DNA of 64,000 bases from Arthrobacter_B citreus (lineage in GTDB: Bacteria; Actinomycetota; Actinomycetes; Actinomycetales; Micrococcaceae), in assembly GCF_042429235.1 (NCBI RefSeq), contig NZ_JBHMBA010000009.1. One strand, given 5' to 3'. Made by a program: the position numbers and the translations under genes. Position 1 is the first letter of the stretch. Each line of letters begins with the position of its first letter. This document shows positions 25,465-36,443 of this stretch, one piece after another. The notes beneath the pieces are model-generated. The model saw only the letters and a program-made list of their open reading frames with translations, did no database searches and was not told where the DNA came from.

Positions 25465-26175
25465 GTGACTAATAGTGCATCCCCTGAGGCCTGCGGGCTG
25501 CGTGAGCGCAAACGGATCGCCACCAAGGTTGCCATCATTACGGCCGCCCGGTCCCTGACGGCTGCCCGGGGCGTAAACGGCTTCACGGTTGAGGAGCTGT
25601 GCGAGAAAGTCGGGATCTCCCGGCGCACCTTCTTCAATTACTTTCCGGCCAAGGAAGATGCCATCCTCGGCTCCCCCGCCGACGAGATCCCGGCGGATCT
25701 GGCTGCTGAGTTCATTGCCGGCGGAGCGGTCTCCGCTCCCGGTTCGCTGTCGCCGTCGCTGCTTGCCGACTTCGTTGATTTCGCCGTCGCGCTCATGGAG
25801 CGGATGGCAATGTCCCGCGGGGAAATGACGGCGCTTAAAAACGCGCTGGCAGCCGAACCCCGCCTGCTGCACAAGGTAATGCACGGTTCCCACGAGGCCG
25901 AGGAAGCCCTGGCTGCGCTGCTCTCGGCCCGCGAGGGCCTTTCCGCCGGCGATCCCCGCATCCAGGCAGCGCTGGCACTGTTTTCCTGCCTGACCCAACG
26001 CGCCGGACCGGCCTTCTTTGCGCCCGGCAACACCCGGTCCTACCGATCAATCCTTACCGACTCCATGACCGCCATGCAGCAGCTGTTCGCCGCGGCGGAG
26101 CCCGTTGCCGGCGAACCCCCTTCCGCTGTTCCTTCCGCCCAAACCCCGCCCACCTCTTCCAAGGACATTCCATGA
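25465..26175 (+). CDS. TetR family transcriptional regulator
   Basis: The 236-residue protein has an N-terminal TetR helix-turn-helix (about residues 12-58), with KVAIITAARSL, FTVEELCEKVGISRRTFFNYF and the AKEDAI segment after it. The divergent C-terminal ligand domain is all-helical. A disordered Pro-rich tail ends the protein. Its stop overlaps the ATG of a DHA2-type efflux gene (ATGA), so it very likely represses that transporter and itself. The GTG start has no Shine-Dalgarno. The inducing compound is unknown. Confidence 0.92.
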   Translation: MTNSASPEACGLRERKRIATKVAIITAARSLTAARGVNGFTVEELCEKVGISRRTFFNYFPAKEDAILGSPADEIPADLAAEFIAGGAVSAPGSLSPSLLADFVDFAVALMERMAMSRGEMTALKNALAAEPRLLHKVMHGSHEAEEALAALLSAREGLSAGDPRIQAALALFSCLTQRAGPAFFAPGNTRSYRSILTDSMTAMQQLFAAAEPVAGEPPSAVPSAQTPPTSSKDIP

Positions 26176-27875
26176 CCGCCACTGCCGCGCGCGCTTCCGA
26201 GCCGCTGCTGCTGACCCAGAAACGCATCTGGATCATTTTCTCCGCGCTGATTGCAGGCATGCTGCTCGCCAGCCTGGACCAGACCATTGTCTCCACCGCC
26301 ATGCCCACCATCGTGGGCGAGCTGGGCGGCGTCGAGCACCAGACCTGGATCACCACCGCCTACCTGCTGGCCACCACGATCGTGATGCCGATCTACGGCA
26401 AGTTCGGTGACGTGCTGGGCCGCCGGAACCTCTTCCTGTTTGCCATTGCCCTGTTCACCGCGGCCTCGGTCGGCTGCGCCTTTGCCACCGATTTCTGGGG
26501 CTTCGTCATTTTCCGCGCCATCCAGGGTTTGGGCGGCGGTGGTCTGATGATCCTTTCGCAGGCCATCATCGCGGATATCGTGCCGGCCAACCAGCGCGGC
26601 AAGTACCTAGGCCCGCTGGGCGGCATCTTCGGTCTTTCCGCCGTGGCCGGACCGCTGCTGGGCGGGTTCTTCGTGGACCACATGACCTGGCAGTGGGCGT
26701 TCTACATCAACATTCCGATCGGCATCATTGCGTTTGTCATCGCGTTCTTCACCCTGACCCTGCCCAGTAAGAAGGCCACCAAGCGCATCGATATCGGCGG
26801 CGTCGTGCTGCTGTCCATCGCCACCACCTGCCTGATCTTCTTCACCGACTTCGGCGGCCGCGACGACCACGGCTGGACCGACCCGATGACGCTGCTCTTC
26901 GGCGCCGGCATGCTGGTTGCCGCAGTCCTCTTTGTCATGGTGGAGAACCGGGTGGCTGATCCGATCATCCCGATGAGCCTGTTCAAGAACCCCATCTTCA
27001 TCAACAGCACCGCCATCGGCTTCACCCTGGGCATGGGCATGTTTGCTGCGCTGGCCTTCGTGCCGACGTTCCTGCAGATGTCCACCGGAACGTCGGCCGC
27101 CGTGTCCGGCCTGCTGATGCTGCCGATGATGGTGGGCATGATGGGCACCTCGATTTACTCGGGCCTGGCCATCACCAAGACCGGCACCTACAAGAAGTAC
27201 CCGATCATGGGTGCAATCCTGGTCATCCTCGCCATGCTGTGGATGACCACTCTCAACGCAGACACTCCTGTGTGGGTTATCTGTGCGCAGCTGTTCGTCT
27301 TCGGCGCCGGGCTCGGGTACATCATGCAGGTGGTGGTCCTGGTGGTGCAGAACTCCGTGCCCGTGGACCAGATTGGCACAGCCACCTCCAGCAACAACTA
27401 CTTCCGCGAAGTGGGCGCAGCCCTGGGCGTGGCCATCTTCGGCGCCATGTTCACGTCCCGGCTGTCCGAGAACCTCATGGAGGTCTTCACCAAGGCCGGC
27501 TTCGATCCATCCGCTGCGGGGGAAGCCACCGCCACCATCCAGCCGTCGGTCATGGATTCGCTGCCCGAGCCCGTCCGGGACGGAATTGTCACCGCTTACG
27601 CCGACTCCCTGGCACCGGTGTTCTGGTACCTGATTCCGTTCCTCGTCATCGCCCTGGTGCTGGCATGCTTCCTGAAGCAGATCCCGCTGTCGGATGTGGC
27701 GGGCATGGTGGCCCGCGGTGAAGCAGTGGGCGGGCCCGACGCCGACCGGCTGGAGGCCGAGCGGCTCGCAGCAAGGAAGGACTCCACACCGGCCGGCGAC
27801 GCCGCCCCGGACGCCCCGCCGTCATCCGCGGACGCAGGAACCGCCGCGGCGCCGCGCGATACCGCCGGCAGCTAG
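26172..27875 (+). CDS. MFS drug efflux transporter, DHA2 (14-helix) family
   Basis: The 567-residue protein has about 14 predicted helices. The N-terminal LDQTIVSTAMPTI motif (about 30-45) and the GKFGDVLGRRN motif A after helix 2 identify the DHA2/EmrB-like drug:proton antiporter family. IQGLGGGGLMILSQAI and PLLGGFFVDHMTWQWAFYIN, each a fragment of longer stretches, cover the rest. The C-terminal 70 residues are cytoplasmic, acidic and disordered. It is co-transcribed with the overlapping TetR gene, which should control it. The substrate cannot be deduced. Confidence 0.94.
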   Translation: MTATAARASEPLLLTQKRIWIIFSALIAGMLLASLDQTIVSTAMPTIVGELGGVEHQTWITTAYLLATTIVMPIYGKFGDVLGRRNLFLFAIALFTAASVGCAFATDFWGFVIFRAIQGLGGGGLMILSQAIIADIVPANQRGKYLGPLGGIFGLSAVAGPLLGGFFVDHMTWQWAFYINIPIGIIAFVIAFFTLTLPSKKATKRIDIGGVVLLSIATTCLIFFTDFGGRDDHGWTDPMTLLFGAGMLVAAVLFVMVENRVADPIIPMSLFKNPIFINSTAIGFTLGMGMFAALAFVPTFLQMSTGTSAAVSGLLMLPMMVGMMGTSIYSGLAITKTGTYKKYPIMGAILVILAMLWMTTLNADTPVWVICAQLFVFGAGLGYIMQVVVLVVQNSVPVDQIGTATSSNNYFREVGAALGVAIFGAMFTSRLSENLMEVFTKAGFDPSAAGEATATIQPSVMDSLPEPVRDGIVTAYADSLAPVFWYLIPFLVIALVLACFLKQIPLSDVAGMVARGEAVGGPDADRLEAERLAARKDSTPAGDAAPDAPPSSADAGTAAAPRDTAGS

Positions 27876-27909
27876 CGCCGCCTGCACCCCGCCCGCCCGG
27901 CAAAGACAG

Positions 27910-27943
27910 CAGGCCCCGTCTCCCTTTCGGAAGACGGGGCCTG
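27910..27943. terminator. terminator between MFS gene and NUDIX gene
   Basis: A 12-bp perfect stem (CAGGCCCCGTCT with AGACGGGGCCTG) and a 10-nt loop lie between the two convergent genes, so it can serve both. Confidence 0.75.
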
Positions 27944-27972
27944 CCTCGTTCAGTGCGGGCGCACAGGGCCCT

Positions 27973-28443
27973 TCAGCGCTTGAAGGAGGGGACGCCGTCG
28001 GCTTCGAGCGCCAGCTTGAGCAGCAGCGTGTGCCGGTCACTGAGCGCCGGAAGCCGGTCCAGGGAAAACCACCCGACGTCGACGGACTCGTCGTCGTTCA
28101 CGCGCGCCTCCCCGCTCACATACCGGCAGCGGAAGGCCACGTTGAGGAAGGTGCACTGATCCCCGTTGGGAAAGGTGATGGGACCATGCGAGCCGACGTG
28201 GATCATGTGCTCGATTTCGGCAACGACTCCCGCCTCTTCCTGGACTTCCCGCAGGGTTCCGGCGGCAGGCTCCTCCCCCGGATCCAGCATCCCGGTGATC
28301 AGGGTCCACCGTCCGTTATCGGCGCGGCGCACCAGCAGCACCTGGTGATCTCCGTTGAAGACAACCCCGGTGATGCCCGGGAGCCACAGCAGTTCGTGGC
28401 CGATCTTTTCACGCAGGGACAGGACAAAATCGGGGGTGGGCAT
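27973..28443 (-). CDS. NUDIX hydrolase
   Basis: The 156-residue protein starts at the ATG at 28443. The NUDIX box is complete: GMLDPGEEP, then REVQEEAG with the three catalytic Glu (about residues 52-73). The fold starts with ITGVVFNGDHQVLLVRR and WTLITGM. NUDIX enzymes cleave nucleoside diphosphates linked to another group; the exact substrate is not predictable. It starts 4 bp after the stop of the prepilin peptidase gene, so they are likely co-transcribed, though no functional link is obvious. Confidence 0.92.
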   Translation of the reverse strand: MPTPDFVLSLREKIGHELLWLPGITGVVFNGDHQVLLVRRADNGRWTLITGMLDPGEEPAAGTLREVQEEAGVVAEIEHMIHVGSHGPITFPNGDQCTFLNVAFRCRYVSGEARVNDDESVDVGWFSLDRLPALSDRHTLLLKLALEADGVPSFKR

Positions 28444-28447
28444 GCTT

Positions 28448-28978
28448 CTACTGTAGGCCAGGCAGCACCATCGCCAGGGCCGCGCCGCCAAGCATGAAGG
28501 GGCCAAAGGCGATGGCCGTTTTGGCGGTCCCGCGCCGCGAAAGAATTAGCGCCAGCCCCCAGAATCCCCCCAGCAGGAAGGCGGCAAACGTTCCGGCCAG
28601 GACGTACGGCCAGCCGGCAAAACCCAGGTACAGCCCCAGCACACCCGCCAGCTTGACGTCCCCGAAACCCAGGCCGGAGGGGTTGCCAAAGCGCAGCAGG
28701 AAGTAGGCGCCCCACAGCCCCGCGCAGGAGAGCACCATGGCGGTGATCCGGCCGGGATCGCCCGCCGCGAGCGCCGCCGCACCCAGCAGCACCGCCGACA
28801 CCGGGTAGGCGGGCAGCACCAGCCGGTTGGGCAGCCGGTGCGTTGCCGCGTCCACCGCCGTGAGCCGCACTGCCAGCACCAAAAAATACGCCGTTGCCGC
28901 ACACAGCACCCAGAATGCCGGCCCGCCCAGCGCCCGGTACTCCCCCAGGATCCCCACCATGGGAACACCGTACGCCAC
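28448..28978 (-). CDS. A24 family prepilin peptidase
   Basis: The aspartic protease of the inner membrane trims leader peptides of type IV pilins or Tad pilins. The 176-residue, six-helix protein has both catalytic Asp: D43 in AVDAATHRLPN and D107 in GLGFGDVKL. It lacks the N-methyltransferase domain of long PilD enzymes, as in TadV/CpaA types. No pilin, ATPase or secretin gene lies in this window, so its substrates are encoded elsewhere. The start could be the GTG at 28978 or the ATG at 28960. Confidence 0.9.
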   Translation of the reverse strand: MAYGVPMVGILGEYRALGGPAFWVLCAATAYFLVLAVRLTAVDAATHRLPNRLVLPAYPVSAVLLGAAALAAGDPGRITAMVLSCAGLWGAYFLLRFGNPSGLGFGDVKLAGVLGLYLGFAGWPYVLAGTFAAFLLGGFWGLALILSRRGTAKTAIAFGPFMLGGAALAMVLPGLQ

Positions 28979-29038
28979 GGCGGCCGCAGACTCCTGCGTT
29001 CAACACCGCCTGTGGAGAACCCGGGGGCTCCGGACTAC

Positions 29039-30376
29039 CTATCCGGCACCGATGGCCGCCGAAACCTCCTGGATGAACTGCTCGCCTGCCTGCTCCGGAG
29101 TGATCTGCTCAAACAGGACACCGGAATTGACGCGTTCCAGAATCTGGACCGTGTTCGTGGATCCCACCGGTCCGATGATCAGGGGCCGGTTGGCGTACTC
29201 GCCCATCCGCCCGACAAACTGGCTCTCGACCTGCTGCTGTTCCGTGAGGGTCGGCTGGATGGCTTCCAGCACGTCAGGGTTGGACGGTATGCCGCGGTCC
29301 GTTCCGATGATCTTGGCGGCCTCCGGGTCGTTAATCAGGAAGTCGATCAGCGCAGCGGCTTCCTTCGGGTGCTCGGACTTGGCGTAAATGGAGTAGATCT
29401 GGGATGCCTGCAGCCACACACCGGGCTGTTCGTGGGACTCACCCGGCGGGCGGATCAGCTGCAGCGGATCTCCCGAGGCGCCCTGGTAGGCGGCGTACTG
29501 GTTGCTCCACGCGAATTCCATGCCTGCGAGCCCGCGTCCCATCAGGCTTTGCTCCGGACCCGGCTGCCCGTCCAGCTCCGAGGTGAGGGCGGCGTCAGGT
29601 GCTGCCCCGGATGCCCGCAGCCCCGCGGTCATGTCCCACCAGTCCGCCAGGGTTTCGGCTTCGATGTTCATGCCGCCATCCTCGGAATACACCGATTCCC
29701 CGCGCTGCCAGGCGTAAAGGTCCAGGGCTTCCATGGAGGTTGGATCCGCGGTTCCGTAGACGCCGTCGGGCGAGTTGGCCGAAATGGCCTCCGCGGTTTC
29801 GGCGAAGTCTTCCCAGGTCCAGTTGTCCTCGTCCGGCAGCGGGACTCCCGCCTCTTCGAACACGCGTGGGTTGATCAGCAGGGCGTAGGTGTTGTTGCCC
29901 GTGGGCACCCCGTACTGGACATCGCTGAAGTTGCCGTTGGCCAGGGCGGATTCCGGCAGCTTGCCGAGATCCAGCTCGCCGCTGACTTCACTGAGGTCCA
30001 GCAGCGCGCCGCGGTCGCCGTATTCGCGCGGGTAGGCGCCGCCAAGGGTGATGACGTCGGGGGCATCACCGCCGGCGACCGTAGTGGCCAGACGGTCAAA
30101 ATAGCCGTTGAAGTCGGCGAACTCGGGCTTCACCGTGATGTTGGGATTAGCCTCTTCGAATTTGTCGATCGCCTGCTGGGTGATCTCCGCCCGGTCGGAG
30201 TTCCCCCACCAGGAAAAGCGCAGCTCAACCGGCCCGTCGGCGGTATCGCCTGTCTCGGAGGAGCCGCATCCGGACGCTGTCGCTGCCAGCAGGGCTGCCG
30301 CCGCTGCTGCCATCGCGAAGCGCAGCGGCTTGCGGCGGGTGGAACGGGAAGAACGGGATCTCTCATAACGGGTCAC
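29039..30376 (-). CDS. ABC transporter sugar-binding lipoprotein (family 1), no adjacent permease
   Basis: The 445-residue protein starts at a GTG behind GAGGAG. It has an Arg-rich N-region, a hydrophobic segment and an A-S-G-C lipobox near residue 36. The mature part has the carbohydrate-binding fold: VELRFSWWGNSDR, QQAIDKFEEANPNI, GDAPDVITLGG and YGVPTGNNTYALLIN. It should deliver a sugar to a membrane transporter. No permease, ATPase or regulator gene is next to it: prepilin peptidase lies downstream and phoH upstream. Two palindromic LacI-type operator candidates precede it. A shared or distant permease is therefore likely. Confidence 0.9.
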   Translation of the reverse strand: MTRYERSRSSRSTRRKPLRFAMAAAAAALLAATASGCGSSETGDTADGPVELRFSWWGNSDRAEITQQAIDKFEEANPNITVKPEFADFNGYFDRLATTVAGGDAPDVITLGGAYPREYGDRGALLDLSEVSGELDLGKLPESALANGNFSDVQYGVPTGNNTYALLINPRVFEEAGVPLPDEDNWTWEDFAETAEAISANSPDGVYGTADPTSMEALDLYAWQRGESVYSEDGGMNIEAETLADWWDMTAGLRASGAAPDAALTSELDGQPGPEQSLMGRGLAGMEFAWSNQYAAYQGASGDPLQLIRPPGESHEQPGVWLQASQIYSIYAKSEHPKEAAALIDFLINDPEAAKIIGTDRGIPSNPDVLEAIQPTLTEQQQVESQFVGRMGEYANRPLIIGPVGSTNTVQILERVNSGVLFEQITPEQAGEQFIQEVSAAIGAG

Positions 30377-30389
30377 GGCATCTCCTCAT

Positions 30390-30401
30390 TGAAACGTCTC
30401 A
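30390..30401. promoter_or_regulatory. LacI-type operator candidate before sugar-binding gene
   Basis: TGAAACGTCTCA differs from a perfect 12-bp palindrome at one pair. It is 13 bp upstream of the start codon and resembles operators of LacI-family sugar regulators. Confidence 0.45.
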
Positions 30402-30418
30402 TTACAGGTGCACAAACT

Positions 30419-30430
30419 ATTGCGTGCAAT
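30419..30430. promoter_or_regulatory. second operator candidate before sugar-binding gene
   Basis: ATTGCGTGCAAT has perfect 5-bp arms around a GT centre. It lies 17 bp beyond the first operator candidate, in the promoter region of the orphan binding-protein gene. Confidence 0.4.
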
Positions 30431-30478
30431 TGTTGGCCGTGTCAACATATGTCCGGATATGGCATCCCCATCCGATTC

Positions 30479-31843
30479 TCAGCCGATCTGTCCTTCCTCC
30501 AGCAACTCGGTCACCAGCGCGGCAATCGGCGAACGCTCGGAACGGGTCAGCGTGATGTGGCCAAACAGCGGGTGCCCCTTCAGCGTCTCGACCACGGCCG
30601 CCACGCCGTCATGCCGGCCCACGCGCAGGTTGTCGCGCTGCGCGACGTCGTGGGTGAGGACCACCCGCGAGTTCTGGCCGATCCGGGACAGCACCGTCAG
30701 GAGTACGTTCTTCTCCAGGGACTGTGCCTCATCAACGATCACGAACGAGTCGTGCAGGGACCGGCCCCGGATGTAGGTCAGCGGCAGGACCTCGAGCATG
30801 CCCCGGTCCAGGACCTCGTCCAGCACCTCCTTGGAGACGAGCGCTTCGAGGGTGTCAAAAACTGCCTGGCCCCACGGCCCCATTTTTTCCGCCTCGGTTC
30901 CGGGCAGGTAGCCCAGCTCCTGGCCGCCCACGGCGTACAGCGGGCGAAACACCACCACCTTGCGGTGTTCCCGGCGCTCCAGCACCGCTTCAAGCCCCGC
31001 GCAGAGGGCCAGCGCCGATTTCCCAGTGCCTGCCCGGCCACCCAGCGACACGATGCCAACATCAGCATCCATCAGCAGGTCAATGGCCAGCCGCTGCTCG
31101 GCGGAGCGCCCGTGCAGGCCGAACACGTCGCGGTCCCCGCGCACCAGCCGCACCTGCTTGTCGGTTCCCACCCGCCCCAGCGCCGATCCGCGGCTGGAAA
31201 GCAGGACGACGCCGGTGTTCACCGGCTGGTCAGCCGCCGTGGGGATGAAGACCGGACGGTGCTCGTACAGTGCGTCGACATCGGATTCAGCCACATCCAG
31301 TTCGACGACGCCGGTCCAGCCGCTGTCGCGGACGAGGTCGCTGCGGTACTCGTCGGCCTTCAGCCCCACCGCGGATGCCTTCACCCGCATCGGCAGGTCC
31401 TTGGACACGAGGGTGATGTTCCGGCCCTCGTCCGCCAGGCTCCTGGCCACGGCAAGGATCCGGCTGTCATTGTCGGTGCCGCGGATGCCCGCCGGAAGGA
31501 CATCCACCGATATGTGGTTCAGCTCCACCCGCAGGGTGCCGCCGGACTCGCCCAGCGGAATGGGCGCACTGAGTCCGCCGTGTTCAATCCGCAGGTCATC
31601 GAGCAGGCGCAGGGCAGCCCGGGCAAAATAGCCCAGCTCCGGATCGTGGCGTTTCTTTTCGAGTTCGGTGATAACCACCAGCGGAACGATCACTTCATGT
31701 TCGGCAAACCGCAGGATCGCCTTGGGATCGGAGAGCAGCACTGAAGTGTCCAGCACATAGGCCTCGGGGCTGCTGTCTGAGCCCGGTGCTGCAGTGGCCG
31801 TACCGGTGTCGGCAGAGATTCGCGGGGAGGAGTGTGTGGCCAC
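30479..31843 (-). CDS. phoH: PhoH-family PIN-ATPase (PhoH2)
   Basis: The 454-residue protein fuses an N-terminal PIN ribonuclease domain (about 28-160) to a C-terminal PhoH ATPase domain. PIN acidic residues are visible at Asp32 (VLDTSVL), Glu60 and near 124-126 (RGTDNDSR). Walker A is GGRAGTGKS at 268-276, and FVIVDEAQ is the Walker B region. PhoH2 proteins unwind and cut RNA. The GTG start at 31843 has CTGGAG upstream. The gene corresponds in content and neighbourhood to Rv1095. The 266 bp upstream contain nothing I recognise beyond its promoter. Confidence 0.93.
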   Translation of the reverse strand: MATHSSPRISADTGTATAAPGSDSSPEAYVLDTSVLLSDPKAILRFAEHEVIVPLVVITELEKKRHDPELGYFARAALRLLDDLRIEHGGLSAPIPLGESGGTLRVELNHISVDVLPAGIRGTDNDSRILAVARSLADEGRNITLVSKDLPMRVKASAVGLKADEYRSDLVRDSGWTGVVELDVAESDVDALYEHRPVFIPTAADQPVNTGVVLLSSRGSALGRVGTDKQVRLVRGDRDVFGLHGRSAEQRLAIDLLMDADVGIVSLGGRAGTGKSALALCAGLEAVLERREHRKVVVFRPLYAVGGQELGYLPGTEAEKMGPWGQAVFDTLEALVSKEVLDEVLDRGMLEVLPLTYIRGRSLHDSFVIVDEAQSLEKNVLLTVLSRIGQNSRVVLTHDVAQRDNLRVGRHDGVAAVVETLKGHPLFGHITLTRSERSPIAALVTELLEEGQIG

Positions 31844-32109
31844 GGGAAACTCCAGTCAGGGGCGGTGCCCCGGTTAGCTGGGCGGGGAGGTCCACAGACC
31901 GGGGAAGGCGGGAAATGAGCCTTCCTGCACTAAAGCTGTGCGCATCCGGCCTCCGGTTCCATCAGCGGGTCGCTGATCAATAGCACCAAGGTACGCCGGG
32001 GCAGCCCCGCGCCGCAGCATGACACGGGGTGGTTTTTCTCAGTTCACTGTGAGTTCGCCTGCTGTTCAAACAGGCGGGCGGCCCCTGCCTGCGGCCTTGG
32101 AAGGGTGAT

Positions 32110-32871
32110 TCAGGAGCCGAAGCGGCGCTGCCGGCTGCCGTAGTCGCGCAGGGCGCGCAGGAAATCCACCCGGCGGAAATCTGGCCACAGCGCCTCGCAG
32201 AAATAGAACTCGCTGTACGCGCTTTGCCACATCAGGAATCCGGAGAGCCGCTGCTCCCCCGAGGTGCGGATCACCAGCTCCGGATCGGGTTGTCCCCGGG
32301 TGTACAGATATTCCGAGATCTGCGTGTCGCACAGCTCTTCGGTGATCTGCTCGATGGTCTTGCCATGGGCGGCGGCGTCATTCAGGAGTTCCTTGACGGC
32401 GTCGACGATTTCCCGCCGCCCGCCGTAACCGATGGCCACATTCACATGCAGCCCGCTGGCCTCCTTGGTGCTGTCTCCGAGGTTCGTGAGCTTTTCCGCG
32501 AGATCGGCCGGCAGGATATCCAGCGCGCCGACGGCGTTGACCCGCAGGTCCCCCCTCTCCCCCAAGCGGTCCAGAGTGTTGCCGATGATGTCCAGCAGCG
32601 GATCAAGCTCGTCGGCATCACGGTTCAGGTTATCCGTCGACAGCATGTAGAGCGTGACCCGGCGCACGCCAAGTTCCTGGCACCAGCCCAGGAACTCCAG
32701 GATCTTGTCCGCACCGGCCTGGTGTCCGTCGCTGGTTGGAGCGCCGGCCAGTTTCGCCCAGCGGCGGTTGCCGTCCACCATGACGCCGATGTGCTCGGGG
32801 ATGCGGTCGCGGGCCAGGCTGCGGCGAAGCTTGCGCTCGTAGTAGGCGTACACAACGCCCGGAAACCTCAT
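32110..32871 (-). CDS. uppS: cis-prenyltransferase (isoprenyl diphosphate synthase, UppS family)
   Basis: The enzyme condenses isopentenyl diphosphate in cis to make polyprenyl diphosphate carriers for cell-wall synthesis. The 253-residue protein starts with MRFPGVVYAYYERKL. It has the catalytic MVDGNRRWA motif (Asp33), TLYMLSTDNLNR, and the late GQPDPELVIRTSGEQRLS block plus the Trp/Glu end. The N-terminal extension and its place next to HlyIII, DUF255 and mca match Rv1086, a short-chain Z-farnesyl diphosphate synthase, so the product could be short-chain. Long ORFs reading upstream of 32871 lack support. Confidence 0.93.
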   Translation of the reverse strand: MRFPGVVYAYYERKLRRSLARDRIPEHIGVMVDGNRRWAKLAGAPTSDGHQAGADKILEFLGWCQELGVRRVTLYMLSTDNLNRDADELDPLLDIIGNTLDRLGERGDLRVNAVGALDILPADLAEKLTNLGDSTKEASGLHVNVAIGYGGRREIVDAVKELLNDAAAHGKTIEQITEELCDTQISEYLYTRGQPDPELVIRTSGEQRLSGFLMWQSAYSEFYFCEALWPDFRRVDFLRALRDYGSRQRRFGS

Positions 32872-33069
32872 GCGGAGCCGCACCTGCCTTGTCCTGTGTG
32901 CTGGGAGAGACGTCTCCGCGATAGTGGGAGGCGCACTAAAAAGTGTATTCCCAAAAAGCCGGGCGCACTTGCGGCCGTTCGGCGCGGTCCCTCCAAACCT
33001 GCGGCGGCCTGGGGAACGGGCACGCACACCGCCCCATGTTACCCAGCAGTAACTTACCGACTCGTAGGT

Positions 33070-33075
33070 TAGTCT
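33070..33075 (+). promoter_or_regulatory. candidate -10 box for HlyIII-family gene
   Basis: TAGTCT ends 7 nt before the ATG at 33083, with no Shine-Dalgarno, so the transcript is probably leaderless. Confidence 0.45.
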
Positions 33076-33082
33076 TTTGTCT

Positions 33083-33823
33083 ATGACATCTTCATCGTCG
33101 TCCGCTCCGCCCGAGCGGGATCCCAGCTCCCGCAGCACCCCCGGCCCGGTGGAATCCGCCGTCGAGCAGATGGCTGACATCCTGGATATCAAACCGAAAC
33201 TGCGGGGTTGGCTGCACGCCGGTGCCACACCGTTTGCACTCGCAGCCGGAATCGTCCTGGTTGTCCTGGCCCCCACCACGGGCACCCGCATCGCATCGGC
33301 CATCTATGCGGCCACCGGCGTGCTGCTGTTCGGGGTGTCGGCGGTGTATCACCGGGGCAATTGGTCGCCCAAGGTCAAGACCATCCTCAAGCGCCTGGAC
33401 CACACCAACATCATGCTGGTCATCGCCGGGTCCTACACGCCGCTGGCCTGGTCCCTGCTGCCGCCGGAAAAGGCCAGGGTTCTGCTCTGGTTCATCTGGG
33501 GCGGGGCCATTGCCGGAGTTCTGTTCCGGCTGCTGTGGCTGCACGCGCCGCGCTGGCTCTACACGCCCGTCTACATTGCCCTGGGCCTTGCCGCACTGGT
33601 CTACATACCGGATTTCTTCGCAGTTAACCCGGCCGCTGCAGTGCTGATTTGCGTGGGCGGAGCCATGTATATCGCCGGGGCGGTCTGTTACGCCATGAAA
33701 AAACCGAACCCGTCCCTGGACTGGTTCGGCTTCCACGAAATTTTCCATGCCTTCACGCTGGCCGGCTTCGCCTGCCACTACATCGCGATCCTGATGGCGG
33801 TGCTTTCGGTCGGCGCGCCCTAG
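33083..33823 (+). CDS. hemolysin III / PAQR-family membrane protein
   Basis: The 246-residue protein has seven hydrophobic helices after a polar N-terminal tail of about 35 residues. The conserved PAQR/HlyIII metal-site motifs are present: GVSAVYHRGNW with a His, LKRLDHTNIM, and the late HEIFHAFT and CHYIAI His pairs. The family includes eukaryotic adiponectin receptors; bacterial members are of uncertain function and rarely true haemolysins. It is divergent from uppS, as in the Rv1085c/Rv1086 pair. Confidence 0.93.
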   Translation: MTSSSSSAPPERDPSSRSTPGPVESAVEQMADILDIKPKLRGWLHAGATPFALAAGIVLVVLAPTTGTRIASAIYAATGVLLFGVSAVYHRGNWSPKVKTILKRLDHTNIMLVIAGSYTPLAWSLLPPEKARVLLWFIWGGAIAGVLFRLLWLHAPRWLYTPVYIALGLAALVYIPDFFAVNPAAAVLICVGGAMYIAGAVCYAMKKPNPSLDWFGFHEIFHAFTLAGFACHYIAILMAVLSVGAP

Positions 33824-33871
33824 GGACCAGCACCGCAGGTCCTGCCCCGGCCGCGGACTTCACGCGCCGCG

Positions 33872-36070
<2,199 letters not shown>

Positions 36071-36079
36071 GTCGGCTGC

Positions 36080-36394
36080 CTAGCCGCGCTCGGCGGTACC
36101 GGGCCGCCGCGCGCCGTCGTTGCCGGCCGAAGGTGCACCGGGGTCGATGTCCTCGGTGGCGGGGATGAAAACGTCGGTCCCCACCCCGGTCATGGCCTGC
36201 TCGCGGTACCGCACGCGCCGGATGCGCTTGACCATGTCGCGGATCAGGAAAACAACCACCAGCACCAGGAAGAGGGTTGCCAGGAAGCCCAGCAGGCCGG
36301 GGGTCACGTCCGCAATGCTCAGGCCGGACTTCAGCTCGCCGTCTTCGGTTCCACCGGGGTTCACGAGCTGGGGCAGGCTGTACAGGAAGTTCAC
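36080..36394 (-). CDS. small single-pass membrane protein (Rv1083-like)
   Basis: The 104-residue protein has a short exported N-terminus, one transmembrane helix at about 30-53 (LLGFLATLFLVLVVVFLI), and then a basic stretch (RDMVKRIRRVRYRE) and an acidic disordered tail. The start is a GTG. It lies 9 bp before the DUF255 gene and downstream of mca, exactly where M. tuberculosis has the small membrane protein Rv1083. I know no function for it. Confidence 0.75.
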   Translation of the reverse strand: MNFLYSLPQLVNPGGTEDGELKSGLSIADVTPGLLGFLATLFLVLVVVFLIRDMVKRIRRVRYREQAMTGVGTDVFIPATEDIDPGAPSAGNDGARRPGTAERG

Positions 36395-36443
36395 TGAGTT
36401 TTCTCTCTCTTGGAAGCAGGCGGCTTAGAGCCGTCCCTGCCCT

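Noticed and set aside
28838..31744. 968-residue open frame on the plus strand
   Set aside because: It runs antisense through the sugar-binding protein and phoH genes. Its His/Gln/Arg-rich composition is that of a GC-rich shadow frame.
32872..33303. N-terminal extension of the cis-prenyltransferase up to 33303
   Set aside because: It overlaps the divergent HlyIII gene and its promoter, and family members start at the MRFPGVV segment.
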